A stretch of DNA of 60,920 nucleotides from Dehalococcoidia bacterium UBA7891 (GTDB taxonomy: Bacteria; Chloroflexota; Dehalococcoidia; Lucifugimonadales; UBA826), in the NCBI GenBank assembly GCA_002500485.1, contig DLRJ01000028.1:1-60920 (forward strand), written 5' to 3'. This document shows positions 17,041 to 25,673 of this stretch, piece by piece; position 1 is the first letter of the stretch; every line of letters begins with the position of its first letter. The position numbers and the translations under genes were made by a program. Below the pieces are notes generated by a model, which did not search any database, had not been told where the DNA came from, and saw nothing but the letters and a program-made list of their open reading frames with translations.

Positions 17041-17799
17041 TTATTCGGTCGCTTTTGTTACAGTTTCGTGGAATTTTTCTGCTCCTTCGGCTAACCATGG
17101 GAGATAACTGAATGAGAAAAATCGGGCTCCGATATCTATATACCTTCCGACTGCATCGGTTCCGGCTAGTGTGCCTGCAGTTCTACCTGACGAACTGATT
17201 TTTTTGATGGCACCTTCCACAACTTCCTTTACTTCCCTCCGGCCCGCTCCTCCGGGATAGCCCATTGTTTGGGCTAAATCTCCTGGGGCTACAAAGAACA
17301 CATCAATGTTTTCAACTTCGAGTATTTCGTCGAGGTTATTGACCGCAATAATATCTTCGATCAAGATGATCAGCATGGTTTGATCATTTGCTTGGTTGAA
17401 ATAGTCATCCACTCCTATACCTTGCCTACTGGTGAAAGAACCTCTGTTCCCTATCGGCGCGAATTTACCGGAATCCACTACTGAAAGTGCCTCCTCTTTG
17501 GTATTGATGTGAGGAACTGTGATTGCTTGGGCACCAAGATCGAAAGTTCTATAGATGGTGGCCGGTTCATTTTGGTGAACCCGCACGATAGGTGTCATAT
17601 CCCAGAGGTCACAGGCTCTTGTTAAGTCAGGTATGTTGTTGAAATCTACAGGACCGTGCTCCCCTTCTAGCCACATTGCGTCAAATCCCAAAGGACCAAA
17701 GTGCTCTATTAAATCTCCATTCATCGGTCCCATAGGGACTGACACTATTTTCCCATCGCTTAAATTCTTTTTTGCTTTATTTTGTCTCAAGTTACTCAT
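17041..17799 (-). CDS. HpcH/HpaI-type class II aldolase (2-keto-3-deoxy acid aldolase)
   Basis: A 252-residue TIM-barrel aldolase of the HpcH/HpaI family. It is expected to cleave a 2-keto-3-deoxy sugar acid to pyruvate and an aldehyde with a divalent metal. Key elements are WLEGEHGPVDF with the catalytic His, the metal-ligand Glu in LIEDIIAVNNLDEIL, and the Asp in VAPGDLAQTMGYPG. I choose the ATG at 17799 (MSNLRQNK) because AGAGGAA lies at ideal spacing; the longer frame to 17847 overlaps the dehydrogenase gene. A distant paralogue lies at 27268-28059. Together with the lactonase and dehydrogenase it forms the core of a sugar-acid pathway. Confidence 0.87.
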   Translation of the reverse strand: MSNLRQNKAKKNLSDGKIVSVPMGPMNGDLIEHFGPLGFDAMWLEGEHGPVDFNNIPDLTRACDLWDMTPIVRVHQNEPATIYRTFDLGAQAITVPHINTKEEALSVVDSGKFAPIGNRGSFTSRQGIGVDDYFNQANDQTMLIILIEDIIAVNNLDEILEVENIDVFFVAPGDLAQTMGYPGGAGRREVKEVVEGAIKKISSSGRTAGTLAGTDAVGRYIDIGARFFSFSYLPWLAEGAEKFHETVTKATE

Positions 17800-17824
17800 T
17801 GGGTTCCTCTCGTTTGCTTGGTTA

Positions 17825-18790
17825 TTAGAACCATTTCTCTTTATCAACGATATTATTCAGTCCATCGTTATCCAGAAATAGCCGGGCATTTTCTATCAGT
17901 ATCTGATATCTACGTTCGGATAAGTTCTCTGCGTCTGCCACTGCAATGTGAGGCGTCATGAGAACGTTGTCTAGACCCCACAGTTTATGCTCTGAAGGTA
18001 AAGGTTCTGTTTCATAAACGTCAAGTCCGCATCCCGCAATAAGTCCTTTTTCCACCGCTTCAGCCAGGTCATCTAACTTACAGACCATACCTCTACCTAT
18101 ATTTATAAAATACGAGGTTTTCTTCATAAGGCCGAAAGTATCTTTATTGAATGTAAACTCTGTCTCAGGTGTGTGAGGCACTGTGGTGATCACAAAATCA
18201 GCTTGAGGAAGAAGTTCAGCAAGAGATTCAGGCTGGTACATCTCTACACCTTCAATTTTATATTCTTGTCTCGGGTCAATTCCGATTACCCGCATCCCAA
18301 GCTCGCGACATAGCCTTGCCGTTTCATGACCTATCCCACCTACTCCGTTGATTAAAGCAGTAGCATCTCCGAGAAAAACGTAAGGTGTTTTTCGGGCATC
18401 TTTATCCCAGATCCGTTCCCTTTTTGCGTCCATATACCATGGGAGTCCTCGAGATAAAGCCAATATAAACATTAGAATGTGGTGGGAGATATGATCCCAA
18501 TAGATTCCTCTAGGATTTGTAATCGTTAGGGAATGCTTACAGAGATCTTCGTAGTAATAGCCGAAAAAGGGTCCGGCGTCGGGATTGTGTAGCCATTGGA
18601 TTTTGGACGCAACCTCAAGAGCTTCAGGAGGTATCCATCCCATAGCTGCATCAGCATCTTTAATCACTCTTATAGCATCCTCATCTGTTTCAGGGGAATG
18701 AACATCATATTCGGGCAAAGTGTCAGAAAGTCTGGCAGCGAACTCACGTTTAAGATCATCTTGGGGCGGCATAAAAACAAATTTTGGCAT
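17825..18790 (-). CDS. D-2-hydroxyacid dehydrogenase
   Basis: A 321-residue NAD(P)-dependent D-2-hydroxyacid dehydrogenase, the first gene of the eight-gene minus-strand operon. The nucleotide loop is GVGGIG (149-154), and the catalytic residues are Arg233 in NIGRGM, Glu262 in YETEP and His281 in TPHIA. It could reduce the aldehyde/keto product of the aldolase or oxidise a hydroxyacid substrate; the direction is not readable. AGGAGTAGG precedes the ATG. The gene diverges from an amidohydrolase gene across 93 bases that hold a palindromic candidate operator. Confidence 0.9.
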   Translation of the reverse strand: MPKFVFMPPQDDLKREFAARLSDTLPEYDVHSPETDEDAIRVIKDADAAMGWIPPEALEVASKIQWLHNPDAGPFFGYYYEDLCKHSLTITNPRGIYWDHISHHILMFILALSRGLPWYMDAKRERIWDKDARKTPYVFLGDATALINGVGGIGHETARLCRELGMRVIGIDPRQEYKIEGVEMYQPESLAELLPQADFVITTVPHTPETEFTFNKDTFGLMKKTSYFINIGRGMVCKLDDLAEAVEKGLIAGCGLDVYETEPLPSEHKLWGLDNVLMTPHIAVADAENLSERRYQILIENARLFLDNDGLNNIVDKEKWF

Positions 18791-18846
18791 ATCCTACTCC
18801 TAGTATTCCTTGATGTGAACCTGGAAACTTAATGAGGATATAACAC

Positions 18847-18862
18847 TTACCAAAATCGGTAA
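18847..18862. promoter_or_regulatory. Candidate operator palindrome
   Basis: TTACC (18847-18851) and GGTAA (18858-18862) form an inverted repeat with six bases between, in the short gap between the divergent dehydrogenase and amidohydrolase genes. The size and place fit a dimeric repressor site for a catabolic operon. No regulator gene is in the window. Confidence 0.35.
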
Positions 18863-18883
18863 ATTGATAGGCTGGAGATTTTA

Positions 18884-19717
18884 ATGACCGTAGTGGATAC
18901 TCACACCCATGCCGGAGTTAACTGGTTTGAACCCGTGGAGATGTTGCTGCACCAGATGACCCTGAATCAGGTGGACCATGCTGTTCTAATACAACATGGC
19001 AGACCAGAATATGGAACATATGATCATAGTTACTTATACGAATGCGTCGAAAGGTTTCCAGGGAAATTTAACATAGTCGTCATTGTAGACTCTGATAAGA
19101 AGGACTCATTGAGGAAATTGGAGGAACATAAAGAAAAAGGAGCTGTGGGTGTTCGCCTCACAGCCACCACCCGTTCCCCCGGACCAGACCAATTTGCTAT
19201 TTGGCGGAAAGCTGCTGAACTTGGAATGGTTGTTAGTTGCATGGGTACCGTAGACGATTTCTCATCTGATCAATTTGCAGAGCTTGTAGCTGAATTTCCC
19301 ACAATTCCTATAATAATTGAGCATTTAGCAGGGGGGGGAGAAGGGAGTGCATTCCCACGGAATGGGAAGGCTCCGGTTTCTCCGTTTTCTAAATATAAAA
19401 AGGCTATGCAATTGGGTGATTTTGGGAACACATATTTAAAAATTCATGGACTAGGGGAATTTAATATTAGACCAAATGCTTTAAAGGAAAAATTCGACAG
19501 GAATTTTTTTGATGATATCCCTCCCCTGTTAGAGATGGCGAAAGATGCTTTTGGGTATAAAAAAATTATGTGGGGTAGTGATTACCCTCCCGTTAGTGGC
19601 AGGGAAGGTTATAGAAATGCAATGAAGACAGCTATGGACAATCCTGTTTTCCCAGAACCCACAGAAATTGAATGGATTATGGGCGGAACTGCTCTAACTT
19701 TGTTCAATTTTGTATAA
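18884..19717 (+). CDS. Amidohydrolase-2 family metal-dependent hydrolase (COG2159-like)
   Basis: A 277-residue TIM-barrel hydrolase or decarboxylase of the amidohydrolase-2 family. The metal site is seen as VDTHTHAG (His7, His9), an internal IIIEHLAGG and the C-terminal GSDYPP. Family members hydrolyse lactones such as 2-pyrone-4,6-dicarboxylate or decarboxylate aromatic acids; which of these applies cannot be told. GGAG precedes the ATG at good spacing. The gene overlaps the following MFS gene by eight bases, so hydrolase and carrier are probably translated together and share a substrate. Confidence 0.85.
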   Translation: MTVVDTHTHAGVNWFEPVEMLLHQMTLNQVDHAVLIQHGRPEYGTYDHSYLYECVERFPGKFNIVVIVDSDKKDSLRKLEEHKEKGAVGVRLTATTRSPGPDQFAIWRKAAELGMVVSCMGTVDDFSSDQFAELVAEFPTIPIIIEHLAGGGEGSAFPRNGKAPVSPFSKYKKAMQLGDFGNTYLKIHGLGEFNIRPNALKEKFDRNFFDDIPPLLEMAKDAFGYKKIMWGSDYPPVSGREGYRNAMKTAMDNPVFPEPTEIEWIMGGTALTLFNFV

Positions 19718-20912
19718 CATTAATTTTCATCGAGGCTGGGCTATCGCTGCAGCGTGCTTTTTGGCTTCTTCTGTTGCCGTAGGTGGGTCTCAATACTCAT
19801 TTGGCCATTTCGTTGAGCCTTTGGAAAATACTTTTGGTTGGACACGGACCCAAATAGGGCTGTCCTTGTCTTTAATCGCATTTGGATCGTTTATATCACC
19901 ATTGATCGGGTCCCTGATAGATAAACAGGGATCAAGACGAATAATGGCCTTTTCTATGGCTGTATTTGGCATTAGTTATCTTGTTAGACCGTTCATGACA
20001 GAACTGTGGCATTGGTATTTCCTAAGTGTCGTTCAATCTTTCTCCATGGTCGGAGCCGCAATGTTGCCTCCTGGTAAATTGGTCGGGTTATGGTTTCCTG
20101 AAAATCGAGGGAGAGTAATCGGCATAACTGCGATGGGAAATAATTTCGGCGGAATGGTAATACAACCAATTATTGCATTTTTGGTTACCGTATATAACTG
20201 GAAGGTTGCTTATGCAGTTGTTGGGGCTTTGGGGATTTTGGTATCCATATATTCTTATTTGGTTGTAAAAAATCCAGATTCCGAAAGTAAAGGAATATTA
20301 GAGTCGGAAAGGAACACCGACAATTTGACTGGATTTACTTTGAAAGAGGCAATTCGCACAAAAACTTTTTATGCTATTACCTTTGCGATACTATGCGGGA
20401 CATTTACTTATAGTTCATTGTTACCCCAAGTTTCTTCTCATCTCATTATTAATGGGGTGAGAGAAAGCACTGCATCCATAGCGGTAAGCTTGTTTGCTAC
20501 CTGTGGAATGGTGGGCAAATTTGTCTTCGGTAATTTGTCCGATAAATATGGTCCACGCATGGCCTTAGTTTTAGATTTGTGTGGGCAAGCAATTTTCGCC
20601 TCGCTGCTTGTTTATGCAGGAGATGGACTTCCAGTGTGGGTAATTGTTCCCGCTATGGGGTTTTTTCTGGGGGCCTTTGGAGCCCTTTATCAACTAATAG
20701 TGATTGACGCATTTGGGGTGAAACATTTTGGTGCAATAATGGGGGTCATAGCAATATCCAATGCTGTACCTTCATTTCTGGGTCCCATCATAGCGGGAAT
20801 GAGTTTCGATATCACTGGTAGCTATGCAGTTGCCTTTGTCATCACGTCTGTAATATTTGTGCTTGGTGCAATATCACTGAAATTCACGCGGGAAAATGGT
20901 ACTTTGGGCTGA
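19710..20912 (+). CDS. MFS transporter, monocarboxylate carrier-like
   Basis: A 400-residue member of the FGWTRTQI subgroup. It shows FGWTRTQIGLSLS after helix 1, GSLIDKQGSR in the 2-3 loop and LWFPENRGR. The TTG at 19710 is the only start before helix 1. It lies inside the end of the amidohydrolase gene (eight-base overlap), which suggests translational coupling. The carrier probably imports the substrate of that amidohydrolase. It converges on the PIG-L gene with 22 bases between them. Confidence 0.85.
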   Translation: MYNINFHRGWAIAAACFLASSVAVGGSQYSFGHFVEPLENTFGWTRTQIGLSLSLIAFGSFISPLIGSLIDKQGSRRIMAFSMAVFGISYLVRPFMTELWHWYFLSVVQSFSMVGAAMLPPGKLVGLWFPENRGRVIGITAMGNNFGGMVIQPIIAFLVTVYNWKVAYAVVGALGILVSIYSYLVVKNPDSESKGILESERNTDNLTGFTLKEAIRTKTFYAITFAILCGTFTYSSLLPQVSSHLIINGVRESTASIAVSLFATCGMVGKFVFGNLSDKYGPRMALVLDLCGQAIFASLLVYAGDGLPVWVIVPAMGFFLGAFGALYQLIVIDAFGVKHFGAIMGVIAISNAVPSFLGPIIAGMSFDITGSYAVAFVITSVIFVLGAISLKFTRENGTLG

Positions 20913-20934
20913 TGCTAAGGGGAAGCTACTTTTT

Positions 20935-21678
20935 CTATAATGAGCGCAGATATCTCACTACTGGATGTGATTCCCAGTCGTTTTGGGAAGAGTCACTAAC
21001 GGCGAATGATTCAAAATGGGGACCTTCTCTTTCAGAAAGGTGTGCTGCGAACTCTTGGGCATCTTCTTGGCTTTTATAATTTTTTAGGCCTTCTATTTTG
21101 TACCTAATGGTGTCATCAATATCTATGATCAAGTCCATATTCTTTTCAACTGGACTTAATTGTAGATTGTACATTTTCGCTATATCTTCCGGAATGGAAG
21201 GGTAGATCAGAAGCGGAGTGTTTTCCCCTGTAGGATTAGTATATTTTTCATAGGCAATCAGAGTGGATTTATGGATGGCTATGTGATCCGGATGGTTGGA
21301 TATGCCACTTGGGCCGAAGGTCGATACAACATCTGGTTCAACCATATGCATTATGTCTAGAATTTTTATCGCTAACACCTCAGGGTCTTCTTTTTCCAGT
21401 TCCTGGTCTACGTACCGCAACATAAAGGGTGGATTTGCCCCGTAGGCTTTCATGTTTGTTTTTAATTCGCATTCTCTAACAGAGGCAAGATCCTCCCTTT
21501 TGATCTTGCTACCATCGGTTCCCAATGTACCTAACTCCCCTCCCGTGGCTGTGATAACGTAGACTTGGTGGCCTTTGTCACTTAGCTTTACCATAGTGCC
21601 ACCACTGGCAGAGGTTTCATCATCTGGGTGTCCGTACACTCCCAACCAAACGATGCTTTCTTTATTAAACGATTTCAT
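20935..21678 (-). CDS. PIG-L/LmbE family N-acetylglucosamine deacetylase-like protein
   Basis: A 247-residue zinc-dependent deacetylase of the PIG-L/LmbE superfamily. Zinc and base residues are visible in GHPDDE (16-21) and SNHPDH (near 127-132). Relatives deacetylate GlcNAc-containing lipids, mycothiol or bacillithiol precursors, or antibiotic precursors. The start overlaps the 3' end of the upstream nuclease gene by 14 bases, so the two are translated together. That pairing does not suggest a shared pathway to me. A thiol-cofactor or cell-envelope role is a family-level guess. Confidence 0.85.
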   Translation of the reverse strand: MKSFNKESIVWLGVYGHPDDETSASGGTMVKLSDKGHQVYVITATGGELGTLGTDGSKIKREDLASVRECELKTNMKAYGANPPFMLRYVDQELEKEDPEVLAIKILDIMHMVEPDVVSTFGPSGISNHPDHIAIHKSTLIAYEKYTNPTGENTPLLIYPSIPEDIAKMYNLQLSPVEKNMDLIIDIDDTIRYKIEGLKNYKSQEDAQEFAAHLSEREGPHFESFAVSDSSQNDWESHPVVRYLRSL

Positions 21679-22393
21679 TGGTAATTCCGTAGGTCATTTT
21701 AACAATCATTTCATCGAGCCTCACACAGTCCCGGCATCTATTTCTTCCTTTAGGAGGTATTTTCATTTTGGAGACAGAATGGACTAAATCTAATATCGGC
21801 GGGATCAGTTTTTCTGGTCTTCTTTCAACTTCAATTATATTGGATTTAAATCCGAGAGCTATTCCCATCTCTGAAGTAGAGGAATTAGATGATGCGAACT
21901 CTTTTTGACTTTCCGGTTCCATAAATATCAAATAGAGGCGACTGATAGGGCTGTATCCGACGGATTCCGCTATCCACGCATAAGCATTTAGCTGCATTTG
22001 ATACGATAACAGGGCAAATGTTCTTTCAGGGTTGTAGCGTGAGGTTTTGTAATCGGCAATCACATAGGACCCGTCTGAAAGGCGAAATATTGCGTCTGCT
22101 TCCCCTCTCACCCTTATCCCGGTGTTTTCATCATCCCTGTAAAATTTTCTCCAATTTGGAGGTTTTATGTTCTCTGTGACTTCTCCGATTTCTTCCAACC
22201 AGTCAGGTAACCGGGAAAATTTTTCAAAAAATGCAGAAATGACGTTTTTAGTAAAACTGTCTATCGAACTAAATATAGAAGGGAATGTTTGATAAGGAAG
22301 ATCCTTGACGTGCATTCTTATCCAGGCACACCTTAAGCAAGGATATCGTGTTGCATAGTTGCCTAATTCAGTTGCCGAGATTGTAATAGCCAT
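21665..22393 (-). CDS. PD-(D/E)XK nuclease with cysteine pairs (RecB/Cas4-like, Fe-S type)
   Basis: A 242-residue nuclease of the PD-(D/E)XK superfamily. The active site is read as GEAD (Glu98, Asp100), then Asp114-Tyr-Lys116 in VIADYKTSR, followed by a helix with conserved Gln and Tyr (LLSYQMQLNAYAW), as in RecB and Cas4 nucleases. A CxxC pair lies at the N-terminus (Cys19, Cys22) and another at the C-terminus (Cys220, Cys223), which could hold a 4Fe-4S cluster as in Cas4 and AddB. The usual Cas4 spacing is one plus three Cys; here it is two plus two. There is no CRISPR array or helicase partner nearby. It overlaps the PIG-L gene by 14 bases. Confidence 0.8.
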   Translation of the reverse strand: MAITISATELGNYATRYPCLRCAWIRMHVKDLPYQTFPSIFSSIDSFTKNVISAFFEKFSRLPDWLEEIGEVTENIKPPNWRKFYRDDENTGIRVRGEADAIFRLSDGSYVIADYKTSRYNPERTFALLSYQMQLNAYAWIAESVGYSPISRLYLIFMEPESQKEFASSNSSTSEMGIALGFKSNIIEVERRPEKLIPPILDLVHSVSKMKIPPKGRNRCRDCVRLDEMIVKMTYGITNEIV

Positions 22394-22459
22394 TTTATGT
22401 ATGTGGTTATACTAGATTGAATATATTTCGGGACATTATTACAAAAAAAGAGGCTGGTT

Positions 22460-23326
22460 GTGGAAAAACGTCGACTTGGGAGAACTGGACACAGCAGTAC
22501 AGTAATTACCTTCGGAGCCTATTCGATAGGAAAACTAAGTCAGCCAGAGGCAGATTCTGCCATCCAAATGTGTTTGGATTACGGAGTCAATCATATAGAT
22601 ATAGCACCTGGATACTCAGAATCGATGGAACGTGTTGCGCCATGGATGCCGGATTTACGCTCCAAGATGTTCTTGGGTTGTAAGACTCCAATGAGAACTA
22701 GGGATGATGTGTGGAGCAATGTGCAAGACATAATGGGTCGTATGAATGTGGACTCTTTTGATTTGTTCCAATTGCATTCGGTAATAGATCTTGAAACTCT
22801 AGATCTCGTGACAGGAAAAGGTGGGGCCTTGGAGGCGTTAATAGAGATGCAGGAACAAGGGCTTACGAAATATCTTGGTATTACTGGGCATGGCCCTTCT
22901 TCACCGGCTACACATCTAGAGGCATTGAGAAGGTTTAATTTTGATACTGTGATGTTTCCGGTGAATGCTTCGATGTATAGAAATCCTGAGTACCAGAAAG
23001 ATTCAGATGCATTAATTCAATTTTGCAATCAAAATGATGTAGGAATCCAGACAATAAAGATGATTGCCAGAGGGGGATGGGCTGATAAAGAAAAAGACTG
23101 TGCTACCTGGTACGACCCCTATAGGGAACAGAAAGAAATAGATGAAGCTTTGTGGTGGCAGTTATCGCAAAAAATAGATACGGCCCCTAGCTGTGGAGAG
23201 TTCTCATTACTTGAAAAAGTTTTGGATGCTGGGTCACGGTTTCAACAGTTATCAACAGAGGCCCAAGAAAACATAACTTCAACAAGGGTTTCCATTGATC
23301 CAGAGCCCAAATTAGCAATAATTTAA
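22460..23326 (+). CDS. Aldo/keto reductase family oxidoreductase
   Basis: A 288-residue TIM-barrel aldo/keto reductase. It opens with EKRRLGRTG, and the catalytic tetrad is present as Asp47, Tyr52, Lys75 and His106 (DIAPGY, GCKTP, FQLHSV). It probably uses NADPH to reduce a carbonyl substrate in the cytoplasm. The start is GTG with AGAGG upstream. The C-terminal part is cysteine-containing but shows no Fe-S motif. The stop codon shares four bases (TTAA) with the converging MFS gene. It diverges from the nuclease gene. Confidence 0.88.
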   Translation: MEKRRLGRTGHSSTVITFGAYSIGKLSQPEADSAIQMCLDYGVNHIDIAPGYSESMERVAPWMPDLRSKMFLGCKTPMRTRDDVWSNVQDIMGRMNVDSFDLFQLHSVIDLETLDLVTGKGGALEALIEMQEQGLTKYLGITGHGPSSPATHLEALRRFNFDTVMFPVNASMYRNPEYQKDSDALIQFCNQNDVGIQTIKMIARGGWADKEKDCATWYDPYREQKEIDEALWWQLSQKIDTAPSCGEFSLLEKVLDAGSRFQQLSTEAQENITSTRVSIDPEPKLAII

Positions 23327-24591
23327 GGGTATCTGTAATTTCTTAACCCAGTTATTAGGCGCCATACAAGAAGGACCACGCAAACAGATACTGTTCCGCC
23401 TAATAGCATAGTGTTTCCAGCTCCAATTCGTTCGGACATGAAGCCAACCTCAAATGTTCCTATATTATTTGCTGCCATCGCGCAAAAAGAATGAAAACTT
23501 ACAGCTCTACCTCTCATATGGTCAGGAGTTGTTAATTGCACCGTAGTTTGTCTGGTAGTCATACCTATTGCGTCAGTCGCACCCAGTCCGGAAATTATTC
23601 CTCCCCCGATTAATAATAAAAACAACGGGTGTACGTTGAGGAACTGAATTGAGCCGAATCCGAATAACAAAAGGGAATATACTCCTGTAGCGTATAGAAC
23701 CAGCATTCCTTTGGAGCGATATTTAGCCAAGAAAAGGACAAGGAAACTTCCACAAACTCCGCCCAGAGAATTGGCGGCTGAGAGAGGTCCTATAGCCCAG
23801 GCACCTTGCTTGAATAACTTATCGACTATTAAAGGCATGATTTCTCTGTAAAAGCTTACGACGGTAACCCCTATGTCCATGATATATAGACCAGGAAGTA
23901 TGGGATGGTTTCTAACAAATGTGAATCCTTCCCACAATCTTGAAGTCATAGAGCCTTCTGAAGGTTTATCAGATCCATCGGTACCGTAATTGGCATTAAT
24001 AAACAACGGTATTATTGAGGCTGGTAGGGAAAAACACACGCCTATTAAAAATACGGCAGGTAGTCCGACTAATTTATATGCAAGGGAAAATAATAAAGGT
24101 GTCAGGATGGAGCTTATTTGATATGTAGCTGTATTAGAAGTGACAGCATGTAGCAGGTGGGAAGTGGGTACTACATTGGCTGTTATCGCGGAACGGGCTG
24201 GCCCACCCATTGTACTTGTAACTCCGAGTATTGCGACCATTGCATATATGTGCCAAGGCTTTAAAGAATCGGTGATTAATAGAATTGTGGCGAGGGCTAT
24301 TAAGAAGAAGCTAAAGCACTGAGTGATCGCTATTAGCTTTTTTCGATCAAACTGGTCAGCGAATGCTCCTCCAAATAATGAGGCCGGCATTTGGACAGCA
24401 AGTTGAACCAATCCTAGTAATCCGAGTTGTATTCCTGAACCTGTCTCCTCATAAAGCCACACACCAAATCCAAGCAGCCGGATCTGCATGGTAACTGAGG
24501 CGCACAACCCCGATACCCATAGCATTCTGAAATTTGGAAACCTGAAAGCAGACCAAGGTTTTATATTGGGAGAGTCTTCTGTATTACGCAA
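23323..24591 (-). CDS. MFS transporter, EntS/MFS_3-type exporter
   Basis: A 422-residue MFS protein of the MFS_3 (enterobactin-exporter EntS-like) group. It starts with FRFPNFRMLWVSGL before helix 1 and has ADQFDRKK in the 2-3 loop and MRGRAVSFHSF in the second half. This group mainly exports siderophores, drugs or other small molecules. A paralogue lies at 33206-34456. The start is a TTG; no ATG or GTG is available before helix 1. The convergent stop overlap with the aldo/keto reductase gene is four bases. Confidence 0.83.
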   Translation of the reverse strand: MRNTEDSPNIKPWSAFRFPNFRMLWVSGLCASVTMQIRLLGFGVWLYEETGSGIQLGLLGLVQLAVQMPASLFGGAFADQFDRKKLIAITQCFSFFLIALATILLITDSLKPWHIYAMVAILGVTSTMGGPARSAITANVVPTSHLLHAVTSNTATYQISSILTPLLFSLAYKLVGLPAVFLIGVCFSLPASIIPLFINANYGTDGSDKPSEGSMTSRLWEGFTFVRNHPILPGLYIMDIGVTVVSFYREIMPLIVDKLFKQGAWAIGPLSAANSLGGVCGSFLVLFLAKYRSKGMLVLYATGVYSLLLFGFGSIQFLNVHPLFLLLIGGGIISGLGATDAIGMTTRQTTVQLTTPDHMRGRAVSFHSFCAMAANNIGTFEVGFMSERIGAGNTMLLGGTVSVCVVLLVWRLITGLRNYRYP

Positions 24592-24760
24592 AAAGTATAA
24601 AACCTACTGGCGCATTTGCTTCAGGGGGTTGACTCTGATTTCTATATGGTTTCACGGATAGTTATTATAAACTAAGTGATAATTCAAAGGTTTAAAAAGC
24701 GGGGGCTATAAGATTCTGTTTATACATTTGGTATCGTCTTGCAAGCAATTCGTCGGAGTG

Positions 24761-25363
24761 ATGGTGGCACGATTGTGGGTGTTGTTTCCCATTTGTATTG
24801 GGTTGTCGCTAGCAATAGTAGGGGTTGAGGGATTATACGAACCGGGGTCTATAAGCTTCGGCATTTATGATTGGGGACCTCGATTAGTTGGGTCTAACGA
24901 TTGGGTGTATTGTTCCTTTATTCCTTCAGGACTACTGATCACGGGATATTTTTTGGTTGGCATGTCTGCTTTGAAGGACAATCCTCTGGCTCGCATCTTT
25001 AAAAAGGTCGTTCTTTACATTTTTGGATTTTTATTTCTGGGGATTGGAATAGCAGGATATTTTCTGCCGATGTTGCCCGGCACTATATTTCTTATTCTTT
25101 CTGCCGTTTGTTTCATGCGGTCCAATGAAAAGATGTATCGCTGGGTCACGGAGCATAGACTTTTTGGAAGACATGTAAAACAATTTATGGAAACGGGCGC
25201 TATGCCTAAAAGGGCCAAATTCATCTCTATTGGGTGCATATGGTTTTTCTCAGCCATATCAACATCGCCGATAACCCCTTACGGCTGGCAATTCAAAGCT
25301 ATAGTGGTTTCCCTTGCTGTTATAGGTACGTTCTATATACTGACGCGTCCAAACTCCAAATAG
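24761..25363 (+). CDS. Membrane protein with C-terminal DUF454 (YbaN-like) domain
   Basis: About 200 residues. The C-terminal half matches DUF454/YbaN: GFLFLGIGIAGYFLPMLPGT, FMRSNEKMYRWVTEHRLFG, a MPKRAK element, then two more helices. The N-terminal 90 residues add about two further helices not found in the core family. It is an inner-membrane protein of unknown function. The start is uncertain: ATG 24761 is preferred here, GTG 24764 has better spacing to GGAG (24755-24758), and a TTG at 24728 would add 11 residues. It ends ten bases before the converging DUF6295 gene. Confidence 0.75.
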   Translation: MVARLWVLFPICIGLSLAIVGVEGLYEPGSISFGIYDWGPRLVGSNDWVYCSFIPSGLLITGYFLVGMSALKDNPLARIFKKVVLYIFGFLFLGIGIAGYFLPMLPGTIFLILSAVCFMRSNEKMYRWVTEHRLFGRHVKQFMETGAMPKRAKFISIGCIWFFSAISTSPITPYGWQFKAIVVSLAVIGTFYILTRPNSK

Positions 25364-25373
25364 AGATTATTTA

Positions 25374-25652
25374 CTAGAGAACCGAAACTTTGATTTGTGG
25401 GTTAGCTTCTCCCCTCTTAAGTGCTTCTATTATGGTATCTGCAAGTTTTTTAGCTGATTGAGGACTTAACTCGACAGCAACTCTCGATCCAACCCCCCGC
25501 GATTGGTTAACAAAATCTATGTTAACGCCGTACTCCCAAGGTGCGTTGAATGGATGATCATAAGATACGTTGACCATTTCTAGGGGGAACCATCCATCCC
25601 TGCCTTTCCCACTTCCCTCGACCTCTGTTCGTTCACATATCATTGTGCACAT
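25374..25652 (-). CDS. DUF6295 family small protein
   Basis: A 92-residue protein starting MCTMICERTEVEGSGKG, the highly conserved opening of the DUF6295 family. It continues DGWFPL, YDHPFNAPWEYGVNIDF and AVELSPQSAKKLADTI. It is known only as a conserved domain of unknown function. The ATG has AAAGGAAA upstream. It is the last gene of a four-gene operon with aldolase, SDR and dienelactone hydrolase, and may be an accessory factor of that pathway. Confidence 0.8.
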   Translation of the reverse strand: MCTMICERTEVEGSGKGRDGWFPLEMVNVSYDHPFNAPWEYGVNIDFVNQSRGVGSRVAVELSPQSAKKLADTIIEALKRGEANPQIKVSVL

Positions 25653-25673
25653 AATGAATATTTCCTTTTAAAT

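Noticed and set aside
21665..22393. The Cas4-like nuclease as part of a CRISPR system.
   Set aside because: No cas genes or repeat array occur anywhere in the window and the Cys layout differs from Cas4.
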